A stretch of DNA of 64,000 nucleotides, from positions 1 to 64,000 of the IMG/VR virus record IMGVR_UViG_3300042569_000831; one strand, 5' to 3'. Below, piece by piece: positions 27,173 to 35,172 of this stretch. A model generated the notes under the pieces. The model ran no database searches and was not told the DNA's origin. It worked only from the letters and a program-made list of their open reading frames with translations. The number at the start of each line of letters is the position of its first letter. Positions within the stretch are counted from its first letter, which is position 1. The position numbers and the translations under genes are program-made. Origin of the DNA: a virus.

Positions 27173-27365
27173 AGTGTATTTTTGTTTGTGTGTACATTGG
27201 CGGTAAAGTGTAAAACCTATTGGATTTTTTTACTACACCTTCCTCTACCATGTTATTTAATTCGATTGATACGTCCGCAAAACTAGAAGAGAGTAGACTG
27301 AATATCCCTACTATGCTTACTGACGGGTGGTTTGCTATCGCTCTTTTTATCTGTTCTCTTAACAT
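27162..27365 (-). CDS. Small helical, possibly winged-helix DNA-binding protein
   Basis: The 67-residue protein has an arrangement like a winged helix: QIKRAIANHPSVSIVGIFSLL, then ELNNMVEEGVVKKSNRFYTL with a beta-hairpin wing. It overlaps the downstream gene by 11 bp and the upstream gene by 83 bp. A transcription or replication accessory role is possible but not shown. Confidence 0.45.
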   Translation of the reverse strand: MLREQIKRAIANHPSVSIVGIFSLLSSSFADVSIELNNMVEEGVVKKSNRFYTLPPMYTQTKIHYED

Positions 27366-27663
27366 AAATTCTTTTTGCTGTTAAAAAATCTTCTATTGTT
27401 GACCATTCAACTTCGTTATGGAAAGTGCTAAGATAGAAAATATTTTTATTAATTGGGTCAACTAAATAAAATTTATTTTCATTTGGCACAACTTCTTCCG
27501 GCTCAGCTAGCCTTAACATATCAATCCCCTTTTCTAATATCACCCACTCCCTGATTTTACCTCCGTTATTAGCGCTCTTCCATGAATCTTTATAGATTAC
27601 CTGCTGCAAGGAATCGTGTATAATCGGTTGGTTGGTTTTTAAATTTCGTTTTATCGAGGACAT
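27283..27663 (-). CDS. Hypothetical protein with long overlaps
   Basis: The 126-residue protein is not recognised. It overlaps the primase-helicase 3' end by 74 bp and the next gene by 83 bp, which is unusual for this genome. Its codons read through in a consistent style and no shorter start near a coupling site is obvious, so I keep it with moderate confidence. Its Lys/Ser-rich C-terminal 25 residues may be disordered. Confidence 0.45.
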   Translation of the reverse strand: MSSIKRNLKTNQPIIHDSLQQVIYKDSWKSANNGGKIREWVILEKGIDMLRLAEPEEVVPNENKFYLVDPINKNIFYLSTFHNEVEWSTIEDFLTAKRIYVKRTDKKSDSKPPVSKHSRDIQSTLF

Positions 27664-29311
27664 TTAAGTTACTTGTTGGTGTGTAAATAGAATTTGATAT
27701 GTTAAAAACAAAGCTGTCGGTGCCTAGCTGACCTGAGAATTTAAACCTTACTTTCCAAAAGTGAATCTCGGTTGTGTTCTCACGCCTGTAAACTGTGATG
27801 CCATTATCGGGGGCGTTGTAATAGTGGGAAGAGTCGCCAACATCATAGCCGGTAGGGATTTCGTAAACGCCATTTGCCTTGCTCATTTTTTTAGGGTGAG
27901 CCACTAGCCAAACGTGTACATCGTGCTTTCTTGCAAACTTCCTTAGGTCTCTCATCATATCACCTATGGCGTTATGCCTTTTATCCCCCGAACTGACAAT
28001 TCCACGCTCAACAGAAGACATGTTGTCTATAACGATACCCCTTATTCCGGTGCGCTTAATCATCTCTTCGGCCTTGGCCATGATGGACTCTATTGTGCTA
28101 TCATTCTCGTCAAGTTCGTAATACTTAAAGTGGTCGTTGATAAATAAAGTCTCCATTTCTACCTCCGACTTTGTGATTCTCTGACAGTTCGGGGAAAAGA
28201 AAAAACTCTTACCGGTCTTAATAGAAATCAAATCAGTAATAGCCATCTTTGCGCTTGCCTCCTCAGCAGAGTACAACATAAACGACCATCCATGACGGTT
28301 AGCTAAATTCATCAAGACATTCTTTAGCCAAGTAGTTTTACCATGACCCGGTATCCCGGTAATCAAAGTAACCATTCCGGGGTGCCAAACGAAGTGGTCG
28401 TCCATATTTGCCCATCCGGTATCGTACCCCTTAGGATAACCCTCTTCCCACAGTAAGGCCATATCAGCCCCATTAACGACCTCAATACCGTCAATAGGGA
28501 AATACTCGGCATTTAAAATACAAGCCTCTAATGCCTCCTTTCCGTGCGATTTCAGCGTATCGTTAGCGTCCTTTTCAGGGAAGACAACTACCTTACAGTT
28601 TTGTTTACCTAGTCTTCTAGCTAACTCATCCCTAAGGTTTCTGCCGGCCTCATCCATATCAACTGCCAAGTAAATAGTTTTGCCTTCCAAATACGGGAGC
28701 ATTTCTTCCAACCACTCTAGCTTCTGATTACCCTTAGATGCGCCATTTGGAACGCTTACCGCATTCTTAATACCCGCTTCGTAAAACGCCATAACATCAC
28801 ACTCGCCTTCACAAATAACCAATGAGTCAGAACTGTTATCCAATGCAACATCAAGTCCATACAAGCACAACTGAGCGCCGCTAACAAGCTTAAAGTTCTT
28901 GTCACGATCCCTAAATTTAACATTGACTAATTCGTTATTGATGAAGTAATTAAAGTGTATGGCGTTTCTATTCTCTCCGGCTTGTGGCATGAATACAGAT
29001 CCTTCTGATACTTGGTATCTAAGAAGAGTTTGATTAGTTATCCCCCGAGCTGCGAACCAATCTATTACAGGCTGAGAAAGCCTTTTAAGTTCAGTTGTGT
29101 TAGGGCGAGTGTATTCCTTTTTAGAAAAGTTACTTACCCCTCCTTTGAAGTCGCAATGATGGCACCTATAAAGACCCTTCTCTACGTTAACCGATAAAGA
29201 TAAATCGCTTTTGTTTTTTCGATCAGGGCTGCACTTCGGGCATTTAACCTTAACGTCTCCTCTTGATCCTAGTTTAACATCTATCCCTAGATTACGTAGT
29301 TTATTGATCAT
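27590..29311 (-). CDS. Bifunctional primase-helicase (T7 gp4/Twinkle-like)
   Basis: The 573-residue protein combines a zinc-binding primase start (CPKC ~25-28, CHHC ~49-52), a TOPRIM domain (VICEGECDVMAFYEAG ~165-180 and LAVDMDEAGR ~214-223) and a RecA-type helicase. The helicase has Walker A GIPGHGKTT (~317-325), Walker B IVIDNMS (~425-431) and HVWLVAHPKK. This is the arrangement of T7 gp4 and Twinkle, which unwind DNA and lay primers at the fork. No polymerase gene is seen, so replication probably uses the host polymerase. Confidence 0.9.
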   Translation of the reverse strand: MINKLRNLGIDVKLGSRGDVKVKCPKCSPDRKNKSDLSLSVNVEKGLYRCHHCDFKGGVSNFSKKEYTRPNTTELKRLSQPVIDWFAARGITNQTLLRYQVSEGSVFMPQAGENRNAIHFNYFINNELVNVKFRDRDKNFKLVSGAQLCLYGLDVALDNSSDSLVICEGECDVMAFYEAGIKNAVSVPNGASKGNQKLEWLEEMLPYLEGKTIYLAVDMDEAGRNLRDELARRLGKQNCKVVVFPEKDANDTLKSHGKEALEACILNAEYFPIDGIEVVNGADMALLWEEGYPKGYDTGWANMDDHFVWHPGMVTLITGIPGHGKTTWLKNVLMNLANRHGWSFMLYSAEEASAKMAITDLISIKTGKSFFFSPNCQRITKSEVEMETLFINDHFKYYELDENDSTIESIMAKAEEMIKRTGIRGIVIDNMSSVERGIVSSGDKRHNAIGDMMRDLRKFARKHDVHVWLVAHPKKMSKANGVYEIPTGYDVGDSSHYYNAPDNGITVYRRENTTEIHFWKVRFKFSGQLGTDSFVFNISNSIYTPTSNLNVLDKTKFKNQPTDYTRFLAAGNL

Positions 29312-29469
29312 TTGTATAGTTTTTTGTATAGCAACCTTAACTCTTCATTCTTTGCAGCTATATCTTTTTTCAGATACTTTGCTTGCCGGTGTAGCTCATT
29401 GAAATTGTCAATCATTTTGACTAACTTATCTTCCAACTGCTCTACTTTTAATTTAATGTTGTCCGCCAT
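29308..29469 (-). CDS. Small coiled-coil protein (53 aa)
   Basis: The ORF begins MADNIKLKVEQLEDKLVKMI and continues as one long charged helix with heptad-like Leu and Ile spacing, ending LRLLYKKLYK. Its stop overlaps the ATG of the primase-helicase (ATGA) and its start overlaps the upstream gene by 17 bp, so coupling is likely. It could be a partner of the helicase. This is inference from position. Confidence 0.55.
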   Translation of the reverse strand: MADNIKLKVEQLEDKLVKMIDNFNELHRQAKYLKKDIAAKNEELRLLYKKLYK

Positions 29470-29878
29470 TTTGTTTTGATTTTAATATCCAATACTCATT
29501 GGCGTCCTCCCAATAAGTCATAAATTTATTTTTACTTCCGAACAAAGTAGCCGGCCTAAGGTATTGCCTCATCTCCGGATCGTTACCCCACTTTTCTTTT
29601 TTATGAAGAATAACGCTTTCAAAGTGAGCAAATGTAACCTTAGGAATTTGTCTTATTACTGCCTTTATTTTTTCAGTATTAGAATAATTTGTTTCGCAAG
29701 TTTCATTAAAAAAATCTAGTACTTTCTTAGCTAAGCCCTTGTCATCAAACGATTCAATTTCTTTTTTCATTTGAATCCAATGCATATCGTCATCGGCATT
29801 AAATATTATTAATAAATTGATAGCGGCAAGAGCATCGGCCTTTGTACTGAATAGGTTAATTATCTTCTGAGTATTCAT
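29453..29878 (-). CDS. Hypothetical protein of the replication cluster
   Basis: The 141-residue protein is helical and rich in Lys, Asp and Asn. It overlaps both neighbours (23 bp upstream, 17 bp downstream). I do not recognise it. Its position before the primase-helicase suggests an accessory replication role. Confidence 0.5.
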   Translation of the reverse strand: MNTQKIINLFSTKADALAAINLLIIFNADDDMHWIQMKKEIESFDDKGLAKKVLDFFNETCETNYSNTEKIKAVIRQIPKVTFAHFESVILHKKEKWGNDPEMRQYLRPATLFGSKNKFMTYWEDANEYWILKSKQNGGQH

Positions 29879-30062
29879 TCATTACGCTTTTAATTGTATC
29901 AATACTCCATCCCGCTAGAACCAATAAGTTAGCTATTGCCTCTATTGCATCAGGAAGGCTTGTCTCATCAATCACGTCCTTGTTCATAAATGGAAGGCCA
30001 TTTGCCCCCCATTCATTCTCATAGGTGTATTTATTCTTGTAATGCTCGATAGTTATTTTCAT
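29856..30062 (-). CDS. Small hypothetical protein
   Basis: The 68-residue protein starts MKITIEHYKNKYTYE, has a mixed beta-then-helix pattern and ends acidic. It overlaps the upstream gene by 4 bp. Function unknown. Confidence 0.5.
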   Translation of the reverse strand: MKITIEHYKNKYTYENEWGANGLPFMNKDVIDETSLPDAIEAIANLLVLAGWSIDTIKSVMNEYSEDN

Positions 30063-30352
30063 ATCTCCCTGATTGATTGTAAATTAATTTTATGAAAAAA
30101 CAGTTCGGGGGACTTACGGTTATTCTCAGAACTTATCTTAACAGTAAACTTGCATACTGAACCGACCTCCGGTAACTCTAAATCGTACCAATCAGTAACA
30201 GCTAACCTATTCTTACCAATTAATAACGGCTCTTGGTTATTGTCTGACAACAGAAACAAGATAGTCCGGTACGTATAGTCTGTATTATTTTTATTAAAAA
30301 CAATGGGGTCTGATACGCTGATAATCCTTCCGTGAAACGTTATGTTACTCAT
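30059..30352 (-). CDS. Small beta-rich protein, possibly OB-like
   Basis: The 97-residue protein begins MSNITFHGRIISVSDPIVFN and has strand-rich segments (YTYRTILFLL, CKFTVKIS) resembling a small OB fold, which would suit nucleic-acid binding near the exonuclease. The fold guess is weak. A motif copy (30103) lies in its 3' part. Confidence 0.4.
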   Translation of the reverse strand: MSNITFHGRIISVSDPIVFNKNNTDYTYRTILFLLSDNNQEPLLIGKNRLAVTDWYDLELPEVGSVCKFTVKISSENNRKSPELFFHKINLQSIREI

Positions 30353-30737
30353 GTGTTATGTATTTTTCTAGTTTTAAGTAGGGTTCGGTATTGTAATTAA
30401 GTTTAATGTAATTTAATACTAAGCTTGTTTTGTAGTAAAACTTCTTGATATTGTCTTCTTCAAGGTTTATGTAACCTCTATTTACTCTTCTCTGAGCTTC
30501 CTTAAATGAAGCCTTAAACTCGCTTAACTTGTTTCGGTATGAGTCGTAGCCCATATCTAAGAAGTTTGTAATGTCTCCGGATTTAAACCCGTACATGTCA
30601 GCCACACCAACAAAAATCATTCTAGCTAAATCCTTGGTTCCTTCCTGATCCTGATTCAATTGAAGGGGCTTTAACGCCGATCTGTCAAAGATAAACTGTG
30701 GTCTCATTGCTCTTTCGATGTCTCTAAGTTTTGTCAT
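30345..30737 (-). CDS. Hypothetical helical DNA-binding-like protein
   Basis: I choose the start at MTKLRDIERAMRPQF because the longer reading would overlap the YqaJ gene. The ~130-residue product contains ADMYGFKSGDITNFLDMGYDSYRNKLSEF, which looks like a helix-turn-helix followed by a basic helix and resembles DnaA domain IV loosely. It is coupled to the next gene by an 8-bp overlap. Function unknown. Confidence 0.45.
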   Translation of the reverse strand: MTKLRDIERAMRPQFIFDRSALKPLQLNQDQEGTKDLARMIFVGVADMYGFKSGDITNFLDMGYDSYRNKLSEFKASFKEAQRRVNRGYINLEEDNIKKFYYKTSLVLNYIKLNYNTEPYLKLEKYITHE

Positions 30738-30739
30738 GT

Positions 30740-31741
30740 TTATTGTTTTAATTTTACTAAAAAGGATTTTCTCCAAGTTATTTTTCCGGATGGCAAGGTC
30801 ATACTAGTAGCGCCTTGCTTTTCCATGTGTTGTTTTAATTTGTTTTGTAATAGTTGTTTATTTTCTTCTAAGGATTTTATCTCACTACTTACAGTGACAT
30901 ACTCCAAAGCTAAGTTATTTTCAGCTTCTTCGCCAATTATATTTATTTCTTCTTCCCTTTGCTTGTGCTTCTCAGATATGAATCTATTGAAATCATCAGA
31001 GGCGTCCGCATCAGGCTCGTATTGGCTAGCTATTTGCCATAACATATCCTTATCAGTTATGCCGGCAGTGGCTTCTCTAAAAGCTAATACCCTAGACTGA
31101 AACTCATTGGCCGATTCTAATATTGCATTCTGAATAATTGGGTCAGCTTCGTAAACCACTCTTCCCAACTCCCTGCCATCCTTAAGATAACAAATGCACG
31201 CCCACTTAAATCCGGTAACTAGCATGTAATGGTTAATCTGACAAACGTATGATGGGGGAATACCGCCAACGTAACTATCGGAGGCGTAACCTGATATAGT
31301 TTTGATTTCTAATATACCATGTTCGCTTTTCTTGCCATCAAACTTTGTTATAATCCCATCAATATTTGCAGCAAGAGCCGGATACTTAGGATTTACAATT
31401 ATTTTCTTGTACTTTCTGTACTTGTTTACTTTATTATTTGCTAAGGTATTGGCAATCCATCCTTCGTCAGTGCCGTCATAGTACTGCCAACACTTTGCAA
31501 CGTAATCTTCCAACTGCTTACCGTGAAGTAAGGCGTTGTTCATTACACTAGGTAGTGGGACTAATCCAATGGCGTTATAAAATAAACTTATAGGCGATTT
31601 GTATTTGCTGAGCCCTAATAAGACTGCGCAATCCGATCCGCCTATACAACCCTTTAATGAGAACTGAGACCTAGCAAACTGCCATTCTTCTTCGCTCATT
31701 TTAGAGGCATCAATCAAGGTAAAGTTTTTAAATGCTTTCAT
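30740..31741 (-). CDS. YqaJ-family viral recombination exonuclease
   Basis: The 333-residue protein has the YqaJ order: GGSDCAVLLGLSKYKSP (~33-49), HGKQLEDYVA (first catalytic Glu), ANIDGII (catalytic Asp) and GILEIKTIS (E-x-K), then QINHYMLVTG with the conserved Gln. These lambda-exonuclease-like enzymes chew 5' strands to give tails for an annealase. The Rad52-like gene directly upstream in the operon supplies that partner. Confidence 0.85.
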   Translation of the reverse strand: MKAFKNFTLIDASKMSEEEWQFARSQFSLKGCIGGSDCAVLLGLSKYKSPISLFYNAIGLVPLPSVMNNALLHGKQLEDYVAKCWQYYDGTDEGWIANTLANNKVNKYRKYKKIIVNPKYPALAANIDGIITKFDGKKSEHGILEIKTISGYASDSYVGGIPPSYVCQINHYMLVTGFKWACICYLKDGRELGRVVYEADPIIQNAILESANEFQSRVLAFREATAGITDKDMLWQIASQYEPDADASDDFNRFISEKHKQREEEINIIGEEAENNLALEYVTVSSEIKSLEENKQLLQNKLKQHMEKQGATSMTLPSGKITWRKSFLVKLKQ

Positions 31742-31753
31742 ATTTTTTAAATT

Positions 31754-31783
31754 AAAAAAGGCAGGCCGTAGAAACAGCCCGCC
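31754..31783 (-). terminator. Intrinsic terminator after the annealase gene
   Basis: On the minus strand GGCGGGC, an intervening loop, and GCCTGCC (one G.T pair) precede TTTTTT. It separates the annealase gene from the YqaJ gene, and may be partly read through. Confidence 0.6.
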
Positions 31784-31807
31784 GTAGTGCTTAAACGATG
31801 GAAATAT

Positions 31808-32461
31808 TTATTTCTTGTTAATAAGAGTTGTTAATAAAGTTCTTTGTTGTAAGGTTAAATCGTACTTTGGTAGTGCCGCCTTTACATCATCAACCTTTCC
31901 GTCATTAATAGCTTTTACCATTGCATCATAGGTCTTAGAATCTAGCTTCTTTAATTCTGCCGGTTCGGGGGAAGAAGGTTTCTCAGGTTGTTTAACCTTT
32001 TTACTGCTTCTAGTATTAATATGTTTAGTAAGATCCCAAACTCTCTGTCCGCTATCATCTACAACATTACCAAACTGATCGCACGGCAATGTAACCGGAG
32101 GTATTTCATAAATAAATCTACCAATACCCCACTGAACAGCAGCTCTTTTAAAGGCATCCGATGCTGACGATTTTCCCGCTTGCTCGAACATATTGTCTTT
32201 AGAGTCATTCTCTATTCTTGATCCGGCATCCCACTTCCAATAAGTTTTCCCGTCAACCTCTATACCAATACCGGCAAATATAAACCCTGCAATCTCCTTA
32301 AAATCTGACTGCCAAGCTGCACCTGAGGAGTCCAACAGAGTCATCACATCCCTAGCATCAATGTAGGCAGTACAGATGGCTTTAGTTTTGTCTTTGTTCC
32401 TAGACTGCACCCGCCACTGATAGGGGATTTCTTTGCTAAGCTGTTTAATTAGTTCATTCAT
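31808..32461 (-). CDS. Rad52-family single-strand annealing protein
   Basis: The 217-residue protein carries the Rad52/Sak-type region: AICTAYIDARDVMTLLDSSG (~29-48), then GSRIENDS and ASDAFKRAAVQWGIGRFIYEIP (~110-131 in outline). This is the hallmark of phage Rad52-like annealases and of host Rad52/22 proteins. The Pro/Ser/Lys-rich linker after residue ~150 leads to a helical tail. With YqaJ it forms a two-component recombination system that may use the GHTCGGGGG sites or not, which is untested. Confidence 0.8.
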   Translation of the reverse strand: MNELIKQLSKEIPYQWRVQSRNKDKTKAICTAYIDARDVMTLLDSSGAAWQSDFKEIAGFIFAGIGIEVDGKTYWKWDAGSRIENDSKDNMFEQAGKSSASDAFKRAAVQWGIGRFIYEIPPVTLPCDQFGNVVDDSGQRVWDLTKHINTRSSKKVKQPEKPSSPEPAELKKLDSKTYDAMVKAINDGKVDDVKAALPKYDLTLQQRTLLTTLINKK

Positions 32462-32475
32462 TCGATAAAATTTAG

Positions 32476-32548
32476 TTGCGGGAGTTGGATTCGAACCAAC
32501 GACTCAGAGCTTATGAGGCTCCGCTGCTGACCACTGCATTATCCCGCA
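32476..32548 (-). tRNA. tRNA with CAT anticodon (Met or Ile2)
   Basis: The minus strand folds as a full cloverleaf: acceptor TGCGGGA/TCCCGCA, D arm with TGC/GCA, anticodon stem GGAGC/GCTCT with loop CTCATAA, 5-nt variable loop, and T arm GTTGG-TTCGAAT-CCAAC. The CCA end is not encoded. CAT could read AUG, or AUA if the C is lysidylated. The genome uses ATA very often, so an Ile2 role is plausible. It lies in the early operon. Confidence 0.85.
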
Positions 32549-32553
32549 TTTAG

Positions 32554-32624
32554 GAGTGGGAGCCGGAATCGAACCGACAACTAAGCGAACAGGTGAAAAC
32601 GTCCCTGCCAACCTTTTTCCCACT
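32554..32624 (-). tRNA. tRNA-like element with abnormal D/anticodon arms
   Basis: Acceptor AGTGGGA/TCCCACT and T arm GTCGG-TTCGATT-CCGGC are perfect, and the total length fits a tRNA. The 39 nt between them do not form normal D and anticodon arms. The best pairing is GCAGG/CCTGT with a 10-nt loop containing TTTTCA, which resembles a Glu-type anticodon loop. It may be a degenerate tRNA or a tRNA mimic. It lies 5 bp from the CAT tRNA. Confidence 0.5.
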
Positions 32625-32850
32625 ATAAAGAATTAATATACTCGTTAATTATACCGTACTCGGAAGCGGTAAAATAAATACATTGCCAATCAAAAGTAAA
32701 CACAATCTTCTTATCTTTTAAAATTGCCTTAATAAAATGATTGGTGCATAAATCACTTTGATTAGCTAAAAGCCATTTACGGTAAGGCTTTAATTCGTAA
32801 GTCTTACCGTTAAGCGTAAACGTATCGTTAATATAATCGTATTTCACCAT
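32623..32850 (-). CDS. Hypothetical protein
   Basis: I start at MVKYDYINDTFTLNGKTYEL, which has an A-rich leader, instead of the 12-residue longer form. The ~75-residue product is not recognised. It ends at the edge of the tRNA-like element. Confidence 0.5.
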   Translation of the reverse strand: MVKYDYINDTFTLNGKTYELKPYRKWLLANQSDLCTNHFIKAILKDKKIVFTFDWQCIYFTASEYGIINEYINSL

Positions 32851-32891
32851 GCGAATGTACGACACTATAAGTAAAAATATATTCACATTGA

Positions 32892-33215
32892 CTATAATTT
32901 ACTCACATAGACGTTATTCATTTTGGTAGAAAGTTTTTTGTTGTGAATCAGTACATCAATTCTTTTTGTGTGTCTCTTGTTCATTAGGTCGTGTACGTAA
33001 TAGATGCCGTTAAATATTCCGGCGTTAGATACGAGCACCCGATCTCCCCATTTTAAGGTTTTTTTAAGGTCTCTTGATACTGCTATTATTTTTTTATTGG
33101 ACGATCCTATTCTGTAACCTGAGGCTGTAATGTTTGGACTACTATCGCACTCCCGAACCGTAGGCATGTAGGTAGTAAGTGTTACTATCTGTATTAAAAT
33201 GGCTAATAGTTGCAT
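32892..33215 (-). CDS. Secreted 3D/double-psi beta-barrel domain protein
   Basis: The 107-residue protein has a hydrophobic signal (MQLLAILIQIVTLTTYMP), then TASGYRIG and IAVSRDLKKTLKWGDRVLV, ending with IYYVHDLMNKRHTKRIDVLI. This matches the 3D domain of lytic-transglycosylase-related and RlpA-type envelope proteins. It may act on peptidoglycan or be a lysogenic-conversion factor. It is a surprising gene for an early operon. Confidence 0.6.
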   Translation of the reverse strand: MQLLAILIQIVTLTTYMPTVRECDSSPNITASGYRIGSSNKKIIAVSRDLKKTLKWGDRVLVSNAGIFNGIYYVHDLMNKRHTKRIDVLIHNKKLSTKMNNVYVSKL

Positions 33216-33240
33216 GTTTTAAGTTTTATTTAGTGTCAGT

Positions 33241-33426
33241 TTAATCAGTAGTTATGTCTTCCGGCATTATGACCGACCTTATATAACCCTTACTCTTAAA
33301 CTCTTCAATCTTTAATTCTAATTCTAAGACCGCCTCTCCGCTATAAATCATAGCGTCAACTAGTTCGCCTAATATTTTATGTCTTTCAGGCAGAGACATT
33401 TCGCACCATGTTGGTAGTTTGTTCAT
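33241..33426 (-). CDS. Small hypothetical protein
   Basis: The 61-residue helical product starts MNKLPTWCEMSLPERHKILG. It lies between the 3D-domain gene and the terminator of the adhesin gene. Function unknown. Confidence 0.5.
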   Translation of the reverse strand: MNKLPTWCEMSLPERHKILGELVDAMIYSGEAVLELELKIEEFKSKGYIRSVIMPEDITTD

Positions 33427-33435
33427 GTGTTTAGT

Positions 33436-33463
33436 TTTAAAGCCCCTCCATTACAGAGGGGCT
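33436..33463 (-). terminator. Intrinsic terminator after the YadA-like gene
   Basis: AGCCCCTC and GAGGGGCT form an 8-bp perfect stem with a short loop, followed by TTTAAAAC on the minus strand. It isolates the adhesin transcript from the downstream genes. Confidence 0.75.
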
Positions 33464-33470
33464 GTGTTAT

Positions 33471-34580
33471 TTAGAATCCAAAAGAAAATCCAAGGCCGGC
33501 AGCAGCAGCTCGTGTGTTACTACCTGACGCCACGTTTGCAGAAATCTTAGCATTAGGGCTTACAAAGTAAGAAAACCCTGCTGAAACAGCGGCAGCATTA
33601 CCATAAAATCCCGTACCAAAAGACAAGTTTCCTCTCTTCTGAGAGTTGTAAATCTGTGATCCGTTAGCCGCACTCATTGCCGCAGACATTGCAGCAATAC
33701 CCATCATCTCATTTGTTATTGCTCCTTCGGCAAGTCTCGCTCTTCTTGATTCAAGGCTTAAATCGGTACGCAATTCACGCTCTGCTTCTCTAGCTCTTTC
33801 TGCTTCCTTATCAATTCTATTACCTAACGCATTCTCTGCGTTGATTGCTCTAATACTTTCAGCGTCCGTGTATGCTTTTGCTTCTGCTTTATTAGACTCA
33901 ACGGTTTTGGTTAAGTCAGCTACCTTAGTGTCGGTTGCGCCAATACGCTTATCTAGGCGAGTAACTTCTGTGTTGACCTTATTGTCTAATGAAGTAAACT
34001 TACTGTCTGTATAATCATTAGATGTTTTAATGGCTTCATCTTTAGCTTTCTTAATATCTAATGCAACTTGCGTCTTATCTGCTTTATTGTTCTGTAAATT
34101 TACAATATCAGCTTCTGTTGCAGTTACTCTATTGGTTAAATTAGTAACACTTGATGCAGATGCTTTTAATGATACAGCGTCTTTTAAGTTTATGATTTCA
34201 TTACCTACATTCATTCCGCCTGTAAATAATTGAGATCCTGTAATAGTTCCTGCTGTGGAAATGCCTGTTTTATTAATGGTAGTAATCGTTCCTTGCTGAT
34301 TAAATACAGTTTTTTCACCGTTAATAAACGTTTGGGCGCTCCCAATGGTAGTATAAGTAGTTTGAATATTAGTAGAGTTACCAATAATAGTAGTGTTCTT
34401 GCCGGAACTTCCTATTTCAACACCCCCTAAACCGCCACTTACAGTTGTCGTGTAAATACTTGTAATCTTTGTGTCTTTGCCTTGTAGTGTTGTCTGCGTT
34501 GCAACAGCTCCTACTGTCGTTTGTGCGTTTAAAACTGCTGTATTCATCAATACAGTTAATGCGAAAATAATTCTTTTCAT
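33471..34580 (-). CDS. YadA-like trimeric autotransporter adhesin
   Basis: The 369-residue protein has a Sec signal (MKRIIFALTVLMNTAVLNAQ), a beta-rich Thr-repeat head, a coiled-coil stalk (residues ~130-280, with repeated NRV/ATEAD-like heptads) and a YadA-anchor end (~300-369) with NLSFGTGFYGNAAAVSAGFSYF and a terminal Phe. These proteins trimerise in the outer membrane. In a phage early operon it looks like a moron gene that would change the lysogen or infected-cell surface. Its own terminator follows, and a palindromic element sits upstream. Confidence 0.75.
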   Translation of the reverse strand: MKRIIFALTVLMNTAVLNAQTTVGAVATQTTLQGKDTKITSIYTTTVSGGLGGVEIGSSGKNTTIIGNSTNIQTTYTTIGSAQTFINGEKTVFNQQGTITTINKTGISTAGTITGSQLFTGGMNVGNEIINLKDAVSLKASASSVTNLTNRVTATEADIVNLQNNKADKTQVALDIKKAKDEAIKTSNDYTDSKFTSLDNKVNTEVTRLDKRIGATDTKVADLTKTVESNKAEAKAYTDAESIRAINAENALGNRIDKEAERAREAERELRTDLSLESRRARLAEGAITNEMMGIAAMSAAMSAANGSQIYNSQKRGNLSFGTGFYGNAAAVSAGFSYFVSPNAKISANVASGSNTRAAAAGLGFSFGF

Positions 34581-34619
34581 TTTGTTTTTATTTTTTGATT
34601 ATTAAATACTTTATTGTTG

Positions 34620-34656
34620 CGCAGTATTACAATACTGCGCATTGCGGTGATTTGAG
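34620..34656. repeat. Palindromic intergenic element, copy 2
   Basis: GCGCAGTATT and AATACTGCGC form a 10-bp perfect stem, followed by CATTGCGGTGATTTGAG. It matches the 21285-21323 copy in sequence and in position upstream of a gene for an exported protein. Confidence 0.6.
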
Positions 34657-34676
34657 AATTAGTGGATATCAATTGC

Positions 34677-34922
34677 CTAGTCAGCTATTCTCCATATTTG
34701 TTCGTGCGTTGGATTTTGATTATCACATATCTTTTCAATGTTATGTAAGGCAATTAACAGTTCGCTTCGCCCACTAACATCGGATATACTCAATAATTTT
34801 AACTTAGCATCGTGGTATCTACGAAGTGCATCTTTTATTTCATTCAGTTCCTTGTAGCTGTACCTGCATAAATCTATTCCCGCCTCTTGTAAGCAATTTT
34901 CTTTAATTTCGTTATCTGTCAT
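34677..34922 (-). CDS. Small helical hypothetical protein
   Basis: The 81-residue protein is charged and helical and is not recognised. It ends before the palindromic element, separated from the adhesin gene by ~95 bp. Confidence 0.5.
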   Translation of the reverse strand: MTDNEIKENCLQEAGIDLCRYSYKELNEIKDALRRYHDAKLKLLSISDVSGRSELLIALHNIEKICDNQNPTHEQIWRIAD

Positions 34923-34986
34923 TGTTTCTATTTTAAAGTCGTTAAAATTACTGCGTATAGCCGTTTACCGTCCGTTAGCAGTAAGT

Positions 34987-35166
34987 TTACAATCCTAAAC
35001 TCTTAGCATCTTTCCATTCATCCTGAGAAAGCTCTCTACTATAAAGTAAATGTACTTCCCTACCTAACTTAATCTCAATAGCCATAAATGCTTCCAATGA
35101 ACTTACTTCTGCAAATTCTGTTACATATTTTCCATCACGTAAGAATGTTAAATGATACCTTTTCAT
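34987..35166 (-). CDS. Small hypothetical protein (59 aa)
   Basis: The ORF begins MKRYHLTFLRDGKYVTEFAE and ends WKDAKSLGL. It fills the gap between two operon genes, begins 7 bp after the upstream gene stop, and has an even, non-repetitive composition. Function unknown. Confidence 0.55.
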   Translation of the reverse strand: MKRYHLTFLRDGKYVTEFAEVSSLEAFMAIEIKLGREVHLLYSRELSQDEWKDAKSLGL

Positions 35167-35172
35167 TATTAT

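Noticed and set aside
32476-32548. The CAT tRNA as the attachment site
   Set aside because: It is far from the integrase gene and I see no duplicated tRNA 3' end near it. attP remains unknown.
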